Shown: piece after piece, positions 17,127-24,970 of the stretch
How positions within the stretch are numbered: position 1 is the first letter of the stretch
Layout of the letters: each line of letters opens with the position of its first letter
Assembly: GCF_964218355.1 (NCBI RefSeq)
Contig: NZ_CAXPMC010000008.1
Coordinates: 62,001-126,000 of the forward strand
Length of the DNA stretch: 64,000 bases
DNA from: Ferrovibrio sp964218355
GTDB lineage: Bacteria; Pseudomonadota; Alphaproteobacteria; Ferrovibrionales; Ferrovibrionaceae
Direction of reading: 5' to 3'
Translations under genes and position numbers: made by a program
The notes under the pieces: generated by a model
What the model was told of the DNA's origin: nothing
What the model saw: the letters and a program-made list of their open reading frames with translations, nothing else
Databases searched by the model: none

Positions 17127-17872
17127 GCTCCCGCGTTGTCGGCGCCGGCATCGGTGGTCAGGCGCTGCTGCGTCACCGCATAGTAGCGCCACAGCAGCCG
17201 CGCGGCGACGCTGCGATAGGGCCGCCAGCTTTCCGCCAGTGCATCCATGCGTTTCACGTCGGGCCGCGCCTTCAGTCCGAACAGCCGCTTCATCGCTTCC
17301 TGCAGGGCCACGTCATGGGCCGGCCAGACATCGCCGCGGTCGAGCAGGAACATCAGGCAGATCTCCGCCGTCCAGCGGCCGACGCCCTTCACGGCGGTGA
17401 GCATCTCGGTGGCGGCGTGATCGTCCAGTTTCGGCAGCAGCGCGAGATCGACGGCGCCGGATTTCACCGCCTGTGCCAGATGCCGCACATACCTGATTTT
17501 CGGCCCGCTGAGGCCGCAGGCCCGCAGGCGCGGTTCGCTCAGTTTCAGCAGCCGCTCGGCCGAGAACACGCCATTGGCGCGCCCCGTGACCGCGGCTTCC
17601 AGCCGGCCCCAGATGGTGGCGGCGGCGGCCACCGAAATCTGCTGCTCGACGATAATGCGGCACAGGTTGGAGAAATCCGCCGGCCGCCGCCGGTCGGCAA
17701 CGAACCCGACCGCCGACAGCGCGGCAGCGAAACGCGGCTCGCGCGCGCACAGCGCGTCGATGGCGGCCAGCGTCTGCCGGCGGCGGTCCGGCCGCACCCG
17801 CGGCTGCATGATCGCGGGCGGTTTTGCTGCAATCGGGGCTGCGGGCTTTTTCTTTGCGGGTGACTTTGTCAT
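17123..17872 (-). CDS. DNA-3-methyladenine glycosylase II family protein (AlkA-like)
   Basis: The 249-residue protein has the helix-hairpin-helix glycosylase fold: IIVEQQISVAAAATIW early, then the hairpin LTAVKGVGRWTAEICLMF followed by the catalytic aspartate in WPAHDVALQEAM. It would excise alkylated bases such as 3-methyladenine. The basic Lys/Pro/Ala-rich N-terminal 20 residues (KSPAKKKPAAP) are probably a flexible DNA-binding tail. It is divergent from gluQ with a 23-bp gap to that gene's start. Confidence 0.9.
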   Translation of the reverse strand: MTKSPAKKKPAAPIAAKPPAIMQPRVRPDRRRQTLAAIDALCAREPRFAAALSAVGFVADRRRPADFSNLCRIIVEQQISVAAAATIWGRLEAAVTGRANGVFSAERLLKLSEPRLRACGLSGPKIRYVRHLAQAVKSGAVDLALLPKLDDHAATEMLTAVKGVGRWTAEICLMFLLDRGDVWPAHDVALQEAMKRLFGLKARPDVKRMDALAESWRPYRSVAARLLWRYYAVTQQRLTTDAGADNAGA

Positions 17873-17895
17873 AAGCTGGCGGGCAGGAATCGATC

Positions 17896-18819
17896 ATGCA
17901 GTCTGGCATCGTTACCCGCTTCGCGCCAAGCCCGACCGGCTGGCTGCATCCCGGCCATGCCCTGTCGGCCGGGATCGCGGCCCTGCATGCCCGTGCGGCA
18001 GGCGGACGTTTCCTGCTGCGCATCGAGGATATCGACACCACCCGCTGCCGCCCGGAATACAGCGACGCGATTCTCGCGGACCTGGCCTGGCTCGGCCTGC
18101 ACTGGGAACAGCCGGTGCGCCGCCAGTCGCAGCATTTTGCCGCCTATGCCACGGCCCTGGACGATCTGAAGCAGCGCGGCCTGCTCTATCCCTGCTTCTG
18201 CACGCGCAGGCAGATCCAGGCCGAGATCGCGGCGGCCGGCGGCGCGCCGCATGGTTTCGACGGCGCCCTCTATCCCGGCACCTGCCGCGGTCTCGCCGAA
18301 AGCGCACGGCAGGACCGCATCGCCGCCGGCGGGAATTACGCCCTGCGGCTGGATATGGCCGCCGCCTGCCGGCAGGTCGCCGGCTGGCCGTTGCGGTGGC
18401 AGGACGGAACGGCCGGGCCACAGGCGGTGACAGCCGACCTGCTGCTGGCCGGCTTCGGCGATGTGGTGCTGGCACGCAAGGATATCCCGGCCAGCTATCA
18501 TCTCTGCGTCACCCATGACGATGCCCTGCAGGGGATTACCCTGGTCACCCGCGGACAAGACCTGTTCCCGGCCACCCATCTGCACCGGCTGCTGCAGGCG
18601 CTGTTCGGCTGGCCGGTGCCGGCCTATGCCCATCACCGTCTGCTGGCCGACGAAAGCGGCGAGCGGCTGGCCAAGCGCAGGGGCGCCGCCAGCCTGCGCG
18701 ACCTGCGCATGGCCGGTGCCAGCCCGGCCGCGGTCTGGCGGCAGGTCGGCCTCGATCCCGCGGATATGGAAAAAATGGCGGAAAGTGTTTCACGTGAAAC
18801 ACCCCGCGAACGATCATAG
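17896..18819 (+). CDS. gluQ: Glutamyl-Q tRNA(Asp) synthetase
   Basis: The 307-residue protein is a shortened glutamyl-tRNA synthetase without anticodon-binding domain. It has TRFAPSPTGWLHPGH (the HIGH-type motif), a zinc-binding CFC/C segment around PCFCTRRQIQ and GTCRG, and RLAKR as a reduced KMSKS. It attaches glutamate to the queuosine base of tRNA-Asp. The last 11 codons contain an exact parS site, read as SVSRET, so a chromosome-segregation site lies within the coding sequence. Confidence 0.92.
   Translation: MQSGIVTRFAPSPTGWLHPGHALSAGIAALHARAAGGRFLLRIEDIDTTRCRPEYSDAILADLAWLGLHWEQPVRRQSQHFAAYATALDDLKQRGLLYPCFCTRRQIQAEIAAAGGAPHGFDGALYPGTCRGLAESARQDRIAAGGNYALRLDMAAACRQVAGWPLRWQDGTAGPQAVTADLLLAGFGDVVLARKDIPASYHLCVTHDDALQGITLVTRGQDLFPATHLHRLLQALFGWPVPAYAHHRLLADESGERLAKRRGAASLRDLRMAGASPAAVWRQVGLDPADMEKMAESVSRETPRERS
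18786..18801. promoter_or_regulatory. parS site (ParB binding), exact consensus
   Basis: TGTTTCACGTGAAACA is a perfect 16-bp palindrome identical to the established bacterial chromosomal parS consensus. It lies inside the 3' end of gluQ. A second exact copy follows 121 bp downstream. Confidence 0.92.
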
Positions 18820-18906
18820 ATGCAACCGATTGATCTGCAAGGATTCAGATCAATGAGCGCCCAGGATCGGGTATATTGTCCTGAATATCAGCGCATGTTC
18901 GATGGG

Positions 18907-18922
18907 TGTTTCACGTGAAACA
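18907..18922. promoter_or_regulatory. parS site (ParB binding), exact consensus, second copy
   Basis: A second exact TGTTTCACGTGAAACA lies in the 132-bp gap between gluQ and the pagL-like gene. Two exact copies this close are very unlikely by chance, and bacterial parS sites are usually found as origin-proximal clusters. Confidence 0.92.
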
Positions 18923-18951
18923 CCCCCTCCCGCCGGACCGGCCAGGTGGAC

Positions 18952-19461
18952 CTATTTGCCCCGGCCGAGCGGAATCGCGTAGGTGATGGCCACGGTCTCG
19001 GTGCCGGGATTGCGGTCGTAGATGCCGGCATTGGAGATGTGGTTGAAGCTGAGGCCGAGCCGCGAACGGTCGTCGAAACGGTAGCTCAGTTCGATCTGCG
19101 AGCGGAATTCGATCGGCCCGCCGATATCCTTGCCGTCACCCTCGTAATAATAGCCGGGGGCAAAACTGGGGGTCAGCACCCAGCGACGGCCGAAATAGAT
19201 ATCGACCAGCACGCCGGCAAAGGCATGAATGGTCGTATCCGAAGTGCCCATGAGCCCGGCAAACGGCTTGAATATCCAGAATTTCTTGTCATGCCGGTAT
19301 TCGATGCGGCCCTCGAAGGCATCGTGATCGGTATCGATGGTATCGAAATAGCCGGCCGACAGGGCCACGAAGGCCGGATCATCGGCCCGCGCCGCGCCGG
19401 CGAAACCCAGCGCCAGCAATGCCGCAGCCGCAGCACCCAGCCACCCACGCACATACCGCAT
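18952..19461 (-). CDS. pagL: Lipid A 3-O-deacylase, PagL-like
   Basis: The 169-residue protein has a Sec signal (cleavage near ARA-D, residue 26) and alternating aromatic/polar strands of a small outer-membrane barrel. The PagL active site is visible: H141 and S143 in SFNHISNAGI and E155 in NPGTE, with the same spacings as the known His-Ser-Glu triad. It would remove the 3-linked acyl chain from lipid A in the outer membrane. It stands alone, facing the parS cluster. Confidence 0.87.
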   Translation of the reverse strand: MRYVRGWLGAAAAALLALGFAGAARADDPAFVALSAGYFDTIDTDHDAFEGRIEYRHDKKFWIFKPFAGLMGTSDTTIHAFAGVLVDIYFGRRWVLTPSFAPGYYYEGDGKDIGGPIEFRSQIELSYRFDDRSRLGLSFNHISNAGIYDRNPGTETVAITYAIPLGRGK

Positions 19462-19606
19462 GATTGCCCCCTGATATTTCCCACCCGCCCGGCCGTAACG
19501 GCCTGAGCCGGCGGAATATTACCCACAGGGGGAATGATTCGCCAATACCTGCCGCCCGCCCGGACCCGCTGTATTCTCGCCATATTTCCGTCGCATAAGC
19601 CCGGCC

Positions 19607-20296
19607 ATGCGCAGTCTGAAACGGTTTGTCCTGATCCTGCCGCTGGCCCTGCTGGCGGTGCCCGCCCTGTATGGCCTGGCGGCCTGGACCCTGGGCAGCG
19701 TCACCGCACCGCACCGCGAGCCGCAGCCGGATACCCCCACCCTGCCGGTCTATCTGCTGTCCAACGGCTGGCATGTCTGGCTGGCCCTGCCGCTGCGGCC
19801 GGACGGCGCCGAAACCGCCCCGGAGGCCGACTGGAGCGGCTGGCTGCCGGCCGGCGACTTTGCCGGCAATGTCGAGGCCCTGCCCTACATTGCCTTCGGC
19901 TGGGGCGACCGCGACTTTTACCTGGCCACCCGGCAGCTGCAGGATATCCGCCCCGGCCCGGCCATCGGCGCCCTGCTCGGCCGCGGGCCGGCCGCCATGC
20001 ATGTAATGCGGCTGGCGGCACCTGACCCGGCCGCCCCGGATGTGCGCCGGATCGACGCCGACCCGCTGCAGTACCATGCCCTGGTCGCCTATATCCGCCG
20101 CGGCTTCGCCACCGGGCCGGACGGACGGCCGCAACCGATCGCCGGCGCCGCCTATGGCCCCCGGGATGCCTTCTACGAGGCGACCGGCCGCTACAGCCCG
20201 CTTCGCACCTGCAACGAGTGGATCGGGGCCGGATTGCGCGCCGCCGCCCTGCCGGCCGGCCTGTGGACGCCGCTGCCCTTCACCCTGATGCGCTGA
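19607..20296 (+). CDS. TIGR02117/DUF2459 family protein
   Basis: The 229-residue protein has one N-terminal membrane segment and a periplasmic domain with SNGWHVWLALPL, FGWGDRDFYLAT and a conserved cysteine in RTCNEWIGAGL. These segments define the TIGR02117 (DUF2459) family, whose function is not known. The His, Cys and Asn/Asp in these motifs could form a cysteine-hydrolase-like site, which is inference. No good ribosome binding site precedes the ATG. Confidence 0.8.
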   Translation: MRSLKRFVLILPLALLAVPALYGLAAWTLGSVTAPHREPQPDTPTLPVYLLSNGWHVWLALPLRPDGAETAPEADWSGWLPAGDFAGNVEALPYIAFGWGDRDFYLATRQLQDIRPGPAIGALLGRGPAAMHVMRLAAPDPAAPDVRRIDADPLQYHALVAYIRRGFATGPDGRPQPIAGAAYGPRDAFYEATGRYSPLRTCNEWIGAGLRAAALPAGLWTPLPFTLMR

Positions 20297-20307
20297 CACG
20301 TGAAACA
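20292..20307. promoter_or_regulatory. Degenerate parS half-site
   Basis: The 16-mer has an intact core and right half (CACGTGAAACA at 20297-20307) but only 12 of 16 matches to parS. It starts about 1.4 kb beyond the two exact copies, just after the DUF2459 stop codon. It may be a weak ParB site or chance. Confidence 0.35.
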
Positions 20308-20448
20308 GTGCAGGAACAGCCATGCCGTTATCCCGGCAGTCGCCTTGCGACTCAGGGCCAAAAACGGTAAACCCAGCCCCCGAAAAAGGGGTGTCCCCGG
20401 CGCCGGGCGCCAGGCCTCTCGCCAAGCTTTCCACTGGAGAAAAAGATC

Positions 20449-21453
20449 ATGACGGTACGCGTTGCGATTAACGGTTTCGGACGCATCGGCCGCAATGTCC
20501 TGCGCGCCATCATCGAGAGCGGCCGCACCGACATCGAGGTGGTCGGCATCAACGATCTCGGCCCGGTCGAAACCAACGCGCATCTGTTCCGCTATGACAG
20601 CGTGCATGGCCGCTTCAACGGCAGCGTGACCGTGAAGGGCGACAGCATCGATGTGGGCCGCGGCCCGATCAAGGTGACCGCCGAGCGCGATCCGGCCAAG
20701 CTGCCCTGGAAGGACCTGAAGGTCGACATCGCGCTGGAATGCACCGGCATCTTCACCGACAAGGACAAGGCCGCGCTGCACCTGACCGCCGGCGCCCGCA
20801 AGGTGCTGGTCTCCGCCCCGGCGACCAACGCCGATCTCACCGTCGTCTATGGCGTGAACCACGACCAGCTGAAGCCCGAGCATACCGTGGTCTCGAATGC
20901 GTCGTGCACCACCAACTGCCTGGCGCCGGTCGCCTTCGTGCTCGATGCCGCCATCGGCATCGAGAAGGGCTACATGACCACGATCCATGCCTATACCGGC
21001 GACCAGCCGACCCTGGACACCATGCACAAGGATCTGTACCGCGCCCGCGCCGCGGCGCTGTCGATGATCCCGACCACCACCGGCGCCGCCAAGGCCGTCG
21101 GCCTGGTGCTGCCGTCGCTGAAAGGCAAGCTGGACGGTTCGTCGATCCGCGTGCCCACCCCGAACGTGTCGCTGATCGACTTCAAGTTCATCGCCAGGAA
21201 GAACACCACCGTCGAGGAGGTGAACGAGGCGATGAAGCGCGCCGCCGCCAACCAGCTGAAGGGCATCCTCGACATCAACGACCAGCCGCTGGTTTCCAGC
21301 GACTTCAACCACAATCCGGCCAGCTCGACCTTCGACCTGAAGCAGACCCAGGTGATGGAAGGCAATCTGGTGCGCGTGGTGTCGTGGTACGACAACGAAT
21401 GGGGCTTCTCCAACCGCATGTCGGATACTGCGGTGGCGATGGCCAAACTGTAA
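20449..21453 (+). CDS. gap: Glyceraldehyde-3-phosphate dehydrogenase, type I
   Basis: The 334-residue protein starts with the NAD-binding INGFGRIGR and has the catalytic cysteine in SNASCTTNCLAP, the partner histidine in TTIHAYTGDQ and the C-terminal WYDNEWGFSNRM. It converts glyceraldehyde 3-phosphate to 1,3-bisphosphoglycerate in glycolysis and gluconeogenesis. The ATG follows GGAGAAAAAGATC. It is the first gene of a gap-pgk-fba block. Confidence 0.97.
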   Translation: MTVRVAINGFGRIGRNVLRAIIESGRTDIEVVGINDLGPVETNAHLFRYDSVHGRFNGSVTVKGDSIDVGRGPIKVTAERDPAKLPWKDLKVDIALECTGIFTDKDKAALHLTAGARKVLVSAPATNADLTVVYGVNHDQLKPEHTVVSNASCTTNCLAPVAFVLDAAIGIEKGYMTTIHAYTGDQPTLDTMHKDLYRARAAALSMIPTTTGAAKAVGLVLPSLKGKLDGSSIRVPTPNVSLIDFKFIARKNTTVEEVNEAMKRAAANQLKGILDINDQPLVSSDFNHNPASSTFDLKQTQVMEGNLVRVVSWYDNEWGFSNRMSDTAVAMAKL

Positions 21454-21475
21454 GCGGCAGGAAGGAACCGCCATC

Positions 21476-22672
21476 GTGGCCCGCTTCCACACCCTCGACG
21501 ATGTCGATGTTTCCGGCAAGGTGGTGCTGACCCGCGTCGACCTGAACGTCCCGATGAAGGACGGCCGGATCACCGACGACCTGCGCATCAGCCGCATCCT
21601 GCCCACCCTGCACGAACTGTCGCGCAAGGGCGCCAAGGTGGTGGTGCTGTCGCATTTCGGCCGGCCCGACGGCAAGCCGGTGCCGGAAATGTCGCTGAAG
21701 CCGGTGGCGGCCGCACTCGCCACGGCACTCGGCGCTCCGGTCGGCTTCGCCGAGGACTGCATCGGCGATACCGCCCGGGCGGCCATCGACAAACTGAAGC
21801 CCGGCGGCGTCGTGCTGCTGGAAAACACCCGCTTCCATGCCGCCGAAGAGAAGAACGACAGCGCCTTTGCCAAGTCGCTGGCGGCACTGGGCGATCTTTA
21901 TGTCAACGATGCCTTCTCCTGCGCCCATCGCGCCCATGTCTCGACCGAAGCGCTGGCGCATCTGCTGCCGGCCTGCGCCGGCCGCAACATGGAAGTCGAA
22001 CTGAAGCATCTCGAAGCCGCCCTGATCGCACCGGACAAGCCGGTGGCCGCGGTGATCGGCGGCGCCAAGGTCTCGACCAAGCTGGAACTGCTCGGCAACC
22101 TGCTCGGCAAGGTCGACAGGATCATCATCGGCGGCGGCATGGCCAACACCTTCCTGTTCGCCCAGGGCCGCGAGGTCGGCAAGAGCCTGTGCGAAAAGAA
22201 CATGGCCGATACCGCCCGCGACATCCTGCGCGATGCCGTGGCCCGCGGCTGCGCGGTGATCCTGCCCGACGACGTGGTGGTGGCCCGCGAATTCCGCGCC
22301 GGCGCCCCCAGCAAGGTGGTGCCGGCCGACCGCTGCCCGGCCGACCAGATGATCCTCGATATCGGCCCGGTGGCCGCGGCCCGGCTCGGCACCATCCTGG
22401 CCGACTGCCGCACGCTGGTCTGGAACGGCCCGCTCGGCGCCTTCGAAACGCCGCCCTTCGATGCCGGCACCGTCACCGTGGCGCGCACCGCGGCGGCGCT
22501 GACGGCAGCGGGGCGCCTGCTGAGCGTGGCTGGCGGCGGCGACACCGTCGCCGCCCTGCGCCATGCCGGCGTGGCCGAGGAGTTTTCCTATGTGTCGACC
22601 GCCGGCGGCGCCTTCCTCGAATGGCTGGAAGGCAAGGAGCTGCCCGGTGTGGCCGCACTGGCCGCCAAGTGA
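21476..22672 (+). CDS. pgk: Phosphoglycerate kinase
   Basis: A GTG at 21476 after AGGAAGGA opens a 398-residue protein of normal length. It has the substrate-binding RVDLNVPM and SHFGRPDG segments, the hinge/ATP part GGAKVSTKLELL and the C-terminal SVAGGGDTVAAL. It transfers phosphate between 1,3-bisphosphoglycerate and ADP. It follows gap after 22 bp and ends at a strong terminator. Confidence 0.97.
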   Translation: MARFHTLDDVDVSGKVVLTRVDLNVPMKDGRITDDLRISRILPTLHELSRKGAKVVVLSHFGRPDGKPVPEMSLKPVAAALATALGAPVGFAEDCIGDTARAAIDKLKPGGVVLLENTRFHAAEEKNDSAFAKSLAALGDLYVNDAFSCAHRAHVSTEALAHLLPACAGRNMEVELKHLEAALIAPDKPVAAVIGGAKVSTKLELLGNLLGKVDRIIIGGGMANTFLFAQGREVGKSLCEKNMADTARDILRDAVARGCAVILPDDVVVAREFRAGAPSKVVPADRCPADQMILDIGPVAAARLGTILADCRTLVWNGPLGAFETPPFDAGTVTVARTAAALTAAGRLLSVAGGGDTVAALRHAGVAEEFSYVSTAGGAFLEWLEGKELPGVAALAAK

Positions 22673-22686
22673 ATGCATGATACAAT

Positions 22687-22716
22687 CCGGCCCCGAAATG
22701 CAGGGGCCGGTTTTTT
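22687..22716 (+). terminator. Intrinsic terminator after gap-pgk
   Basis: CCGGCCCC and GGGGCCGG pair around an 8-nt loop and are followed by six T residues. The hairpin begins 14 bp after the pgk stop, so it closes the gap-pgk transcript and separates it from fba. Confidence 0.93.
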
Positions 22717-22759
22717 CGTTTCAACGACCTGACATGAGACGTATCGGGAGCAGACTGCA

Positions 22760-23797
22760 ATGAACCTCAAGGAACTCAACAAGATCGCGGAAGCGATGGT
22801 CGCGCCGGGCAAGGGCATCCTGGCCGCCGACGAGAGCACCTCGACGATCGAAAAGCGCCTGTCCAGCATCAACGTGCCCTCGACCGAGGAAAACCGCCGC
22901 GATTACCGCGAGATGCTGTTCACCACCGACGGCGCCGAGCAATACATCTCCGGCGTCATCCTCTACGACGAGACGCTGCGCCAGAAGGGCAAGGACGGCA
23001 CCCCGCTGGTCGACATCCTGAACAAGCGCGGCATCATTCCGGGCATCAAGGTCGACAAGGGCGTGCAGCCCCTGCAGGGCAGCGACGGCGAGAAGATCAC
23101 CGAAGGCCTGGACGGTCTGGGCAAGCGCATGGCGGAATACCACCAGCTCGGCGCCCGCTTCGCCAAATGGCGCGCGGTGCTGACCATCGACGCCGCCACC
23201 GGCAAGCCGAGCCGCCAGGCGCTGGTTGCCAATGCCGAGGCGCTGGCCCGCTATGCCGGAATCTGCCAGGCCAACGGCATCGTGCCGATCGTCGAGCCGG
23301 AAATCCTGATGGATGGCGACCACGATCTCGCCACCAGCTTCGCCGCCACCGAGCGCACGCTGCACACCGTCTTCGAATATCTGGCGATCCACAATGTCGC
23401 CTTCGAGGGCATGATCCTGAAGCCGGGCATGGTGATCCAGGGCGAGAAGGCGAAGAAGGCCGCCAGCATCGACGAAGTCGCCGATGCCACCGTGCAGGTT
23501 CTGAAGCGCTGCGTGCCTTCGGCCGTGCCGGGCATCGCCTTCCTGTCGGGCGGCCAGTCGGACGAACTGGCCTCGGCCCATCTCGGCGCCATGAATGCCC
23601 GCCACCCGAACCTGCCCTGGAAGCTGACCTTCTCCTATGGTCGCGCCCTGCAGGCCCTGCCGCTGAAGCTGTGGGGCGGCAAGGCCGCCAATGTGGCGAA
23701 TGCGCAGAAGGGCTATCTGCACCGCGCCAGGCTCAACGGCATGGCGGCACTGGGCAAATACGAAGCAAAGCTGGAAAGCGAGTTCAAGGCCGCGTAA
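22760..23797 (+). CDS. Fructose-bisphosphate aldolase, class I
   Basis: The 345-residue protein is a metal-independent (Schiff-base) aldolase: GKGILAADESTSTIEKRL, ARFAKWRAV, the catalytic lysine in EGMILKPGMV and FLSGGQSDELASAHL are all visible. It cleaves fructose 1,6-bisphosphate in glycolysis. Class I enzymes of this eukaryote-like type are common in alphaproteobacteria. It has its own transcript, between the pgk terminator and the hairpin at 23823. Confidence 0.96.
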   Translation: MNLKELNKIAEAMVAPGKGILAADESTSTIEKRLSSINVPSTEENRRDYREMLFTTDGAEQYISGVILYDETLRQKGKDGTPLVDILNKRGIIPGIKVDKGVQPLQGSDGEKITEGLDGLGKRMAEYHQLGARFAKWRAVLTIDAATGKPSRQALVANAEALARYAGICQANGIVPIVEPEILMDGDHDLATSFAATERTLHTVFEYLAIHNVAFEGMILKPGMVIQGEKAKKAASIDEVADATVQVLKRCVPSAVPGIAFLSGGQSDELASAHLGAMNARHPNLPWKLTFSYGRALQALPLKLWGGKAANVANAQKGYLHRARLNGMAALGKYEAKLESEFKAA

Positions 23798-23822
23798 GCG
23801 CCGCCTGAAAGCAGCGACCGCA

Positions 23823-23850
23823 ACGGCCCCGGCAGCAATGCCGGGGCCGT
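23823..23850. terminator. Hairpin after the aldolase gene
   Basis: A perfect 12-bp stem (ACGGCCCCGGCA with TGCCGGGGCCGT) carries a GCAA tetraloop. It lies 25 bp after the aldolase stop and 20 bp from the convergent M48 gene. There is no T tract, so it may act as a transcript-stabilising hairpin or a terminator helped by Rho. Confidence 0.7.
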
Positions 23851-23869
23851 CTGCGTTCAGGCAGCCGCC

Positions 23870-24970
23870 TCAGCTGCGGCAGATGTCTTTCAGCGCCTGC
23901 CATTCGGCCGGCGCCAGCAGCGGGGATGCCGGCTGCGCGGCGGCGGCGAAACGGGCGGCGCGGATGGCCGTATCCGGATGGGTGCTGAGCAAAGCCGGCA
24001 TCCCCTCGCCCGCCTTGCCGGCAAGCCGGCGGAAGAATGCGGCCATGCCTGCCGGATCGATGCCGGACTGCCGCAGGCGCTGCAAGGCCAGATGGTCGGC
24101 CTCGTCCTCCAGGTCGCGGGTATAGGCGGCATGCAGCAGGTGTTCCGCCACGGTGACCGAGCCGATGCCGCCGACCACATCGCCGAACAGCAGGCCGACC
24201 AGCAGGCCGGTGGCGCCGCTGCGTATCGCGGCAGCCATCGCATGGCCGGCATCGACATGGCCGATTTCATGGGCGATCACCCCGGCCAGTTCGCCGTCGC
24301 TGCCGACAAACCGCAGCAGGCCCTCGGTCAGCACGATATAGCCGCCGGGCAGGGCGAAAGCGTTGATCATGCCGTGGCGGATCACCCGCACCTGCAGCGG
24401 CAGCCGCGGCGGTGGCTGCGACAGCCGGGCCACCAGCCGCTGCAGCGCGGCCTGGCCGGCCGCCGTCTCGCAGACCGCCCCCCGGCCGCCGCGGGCGGCG
24501 GCGACCTGCTCGAAGCCGGCAAAGACCCGGCTGCCGAAGGCCTGCTCGGTGTCGGGCGAAATGCTGCGGGCGATCACGGCGGATGCCCAGGGCAGCAGCA
24601 GGAAGGTGACGGCAAGGCCGGCCAGGGCAGCCAGCGACCACCACAGCACCAGGCGCCGGCCGCGCCGGTCGGCCGTGGTCGGGGCGCGCAGCGCGGTGCA
24701 GCGCCGCCGCAATTCGGCCAGCGCCGCCCCCGACAGGCGCAGGCGTGCCGGACTGTCATCGGCCAGCGCCAGGCTCAGCCAGTCGCTGCCGACGGATCCG
24801 TCCAGCAGGCGGATCTCGCCATAGGGCCAGGTAACGGCCTGGCTGCCGTCCGTGAAGGCAAGACCGCCATCGGTGAAGGCGGCATGGCCCTGATACACCG
24901 CGCCGCTTCTGCCATCCATATAGCGGGCGGCGTAATCCGCCGGGGCAGACGCTGCCGTCGGCTCAGACAA
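23870..24970 (-). CDS. M48 family metalloprotease, membrane-bound
   Basis: I place the start at TTG 24970, which overlaps the end of the upstream gene by 8 bp and gives 366 residues; no ATG is well placed (the next is at residue 18). A single membrane helix near residues 107-128 follows a DUF-like N-terminal part. The protease domain has HEIGH at about residue 238, INAFALPGGYIVLTEGLL before it and a downstream DEAD-like Glu ligand (LEDEADHLAL). It is probably a periplasmic or inner-membrane quality-control protease, coupled to the DUF898 gene. Confidence 0.88.
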   Translation of the reverse strand: MSEPTAASAPADYAARYMDGRSGAVYQGHAAFTDGGLAFTDGSQAVTWPYGEIRLLDGSVGSDWLSLALADDSPARLRLSGAALAELRRRCTALRAPTTADRRGRRLVLWWSLAALAGLAVTFLLLPWASAVIARSISPDTEQAFGSRVFAGFEQVAAARGGRGAVCETAAGQAALQRLVARLSQPPPRLPLQVRVIRHGMINAFALPGGYIVLTEGLLRFVGSDGELAGVIAHEIGHVDAGHAMAAAIRSGATGLLVGLLFGDVVGGIGSVTVAEHLLHAAYTRDLEDEADHLALQRLRQSGIDPAGMAAFFRRLAGKAGEGMPALLSTHPDTAIRAARFAAAAQPASPLLAPAEWQALKDICRS

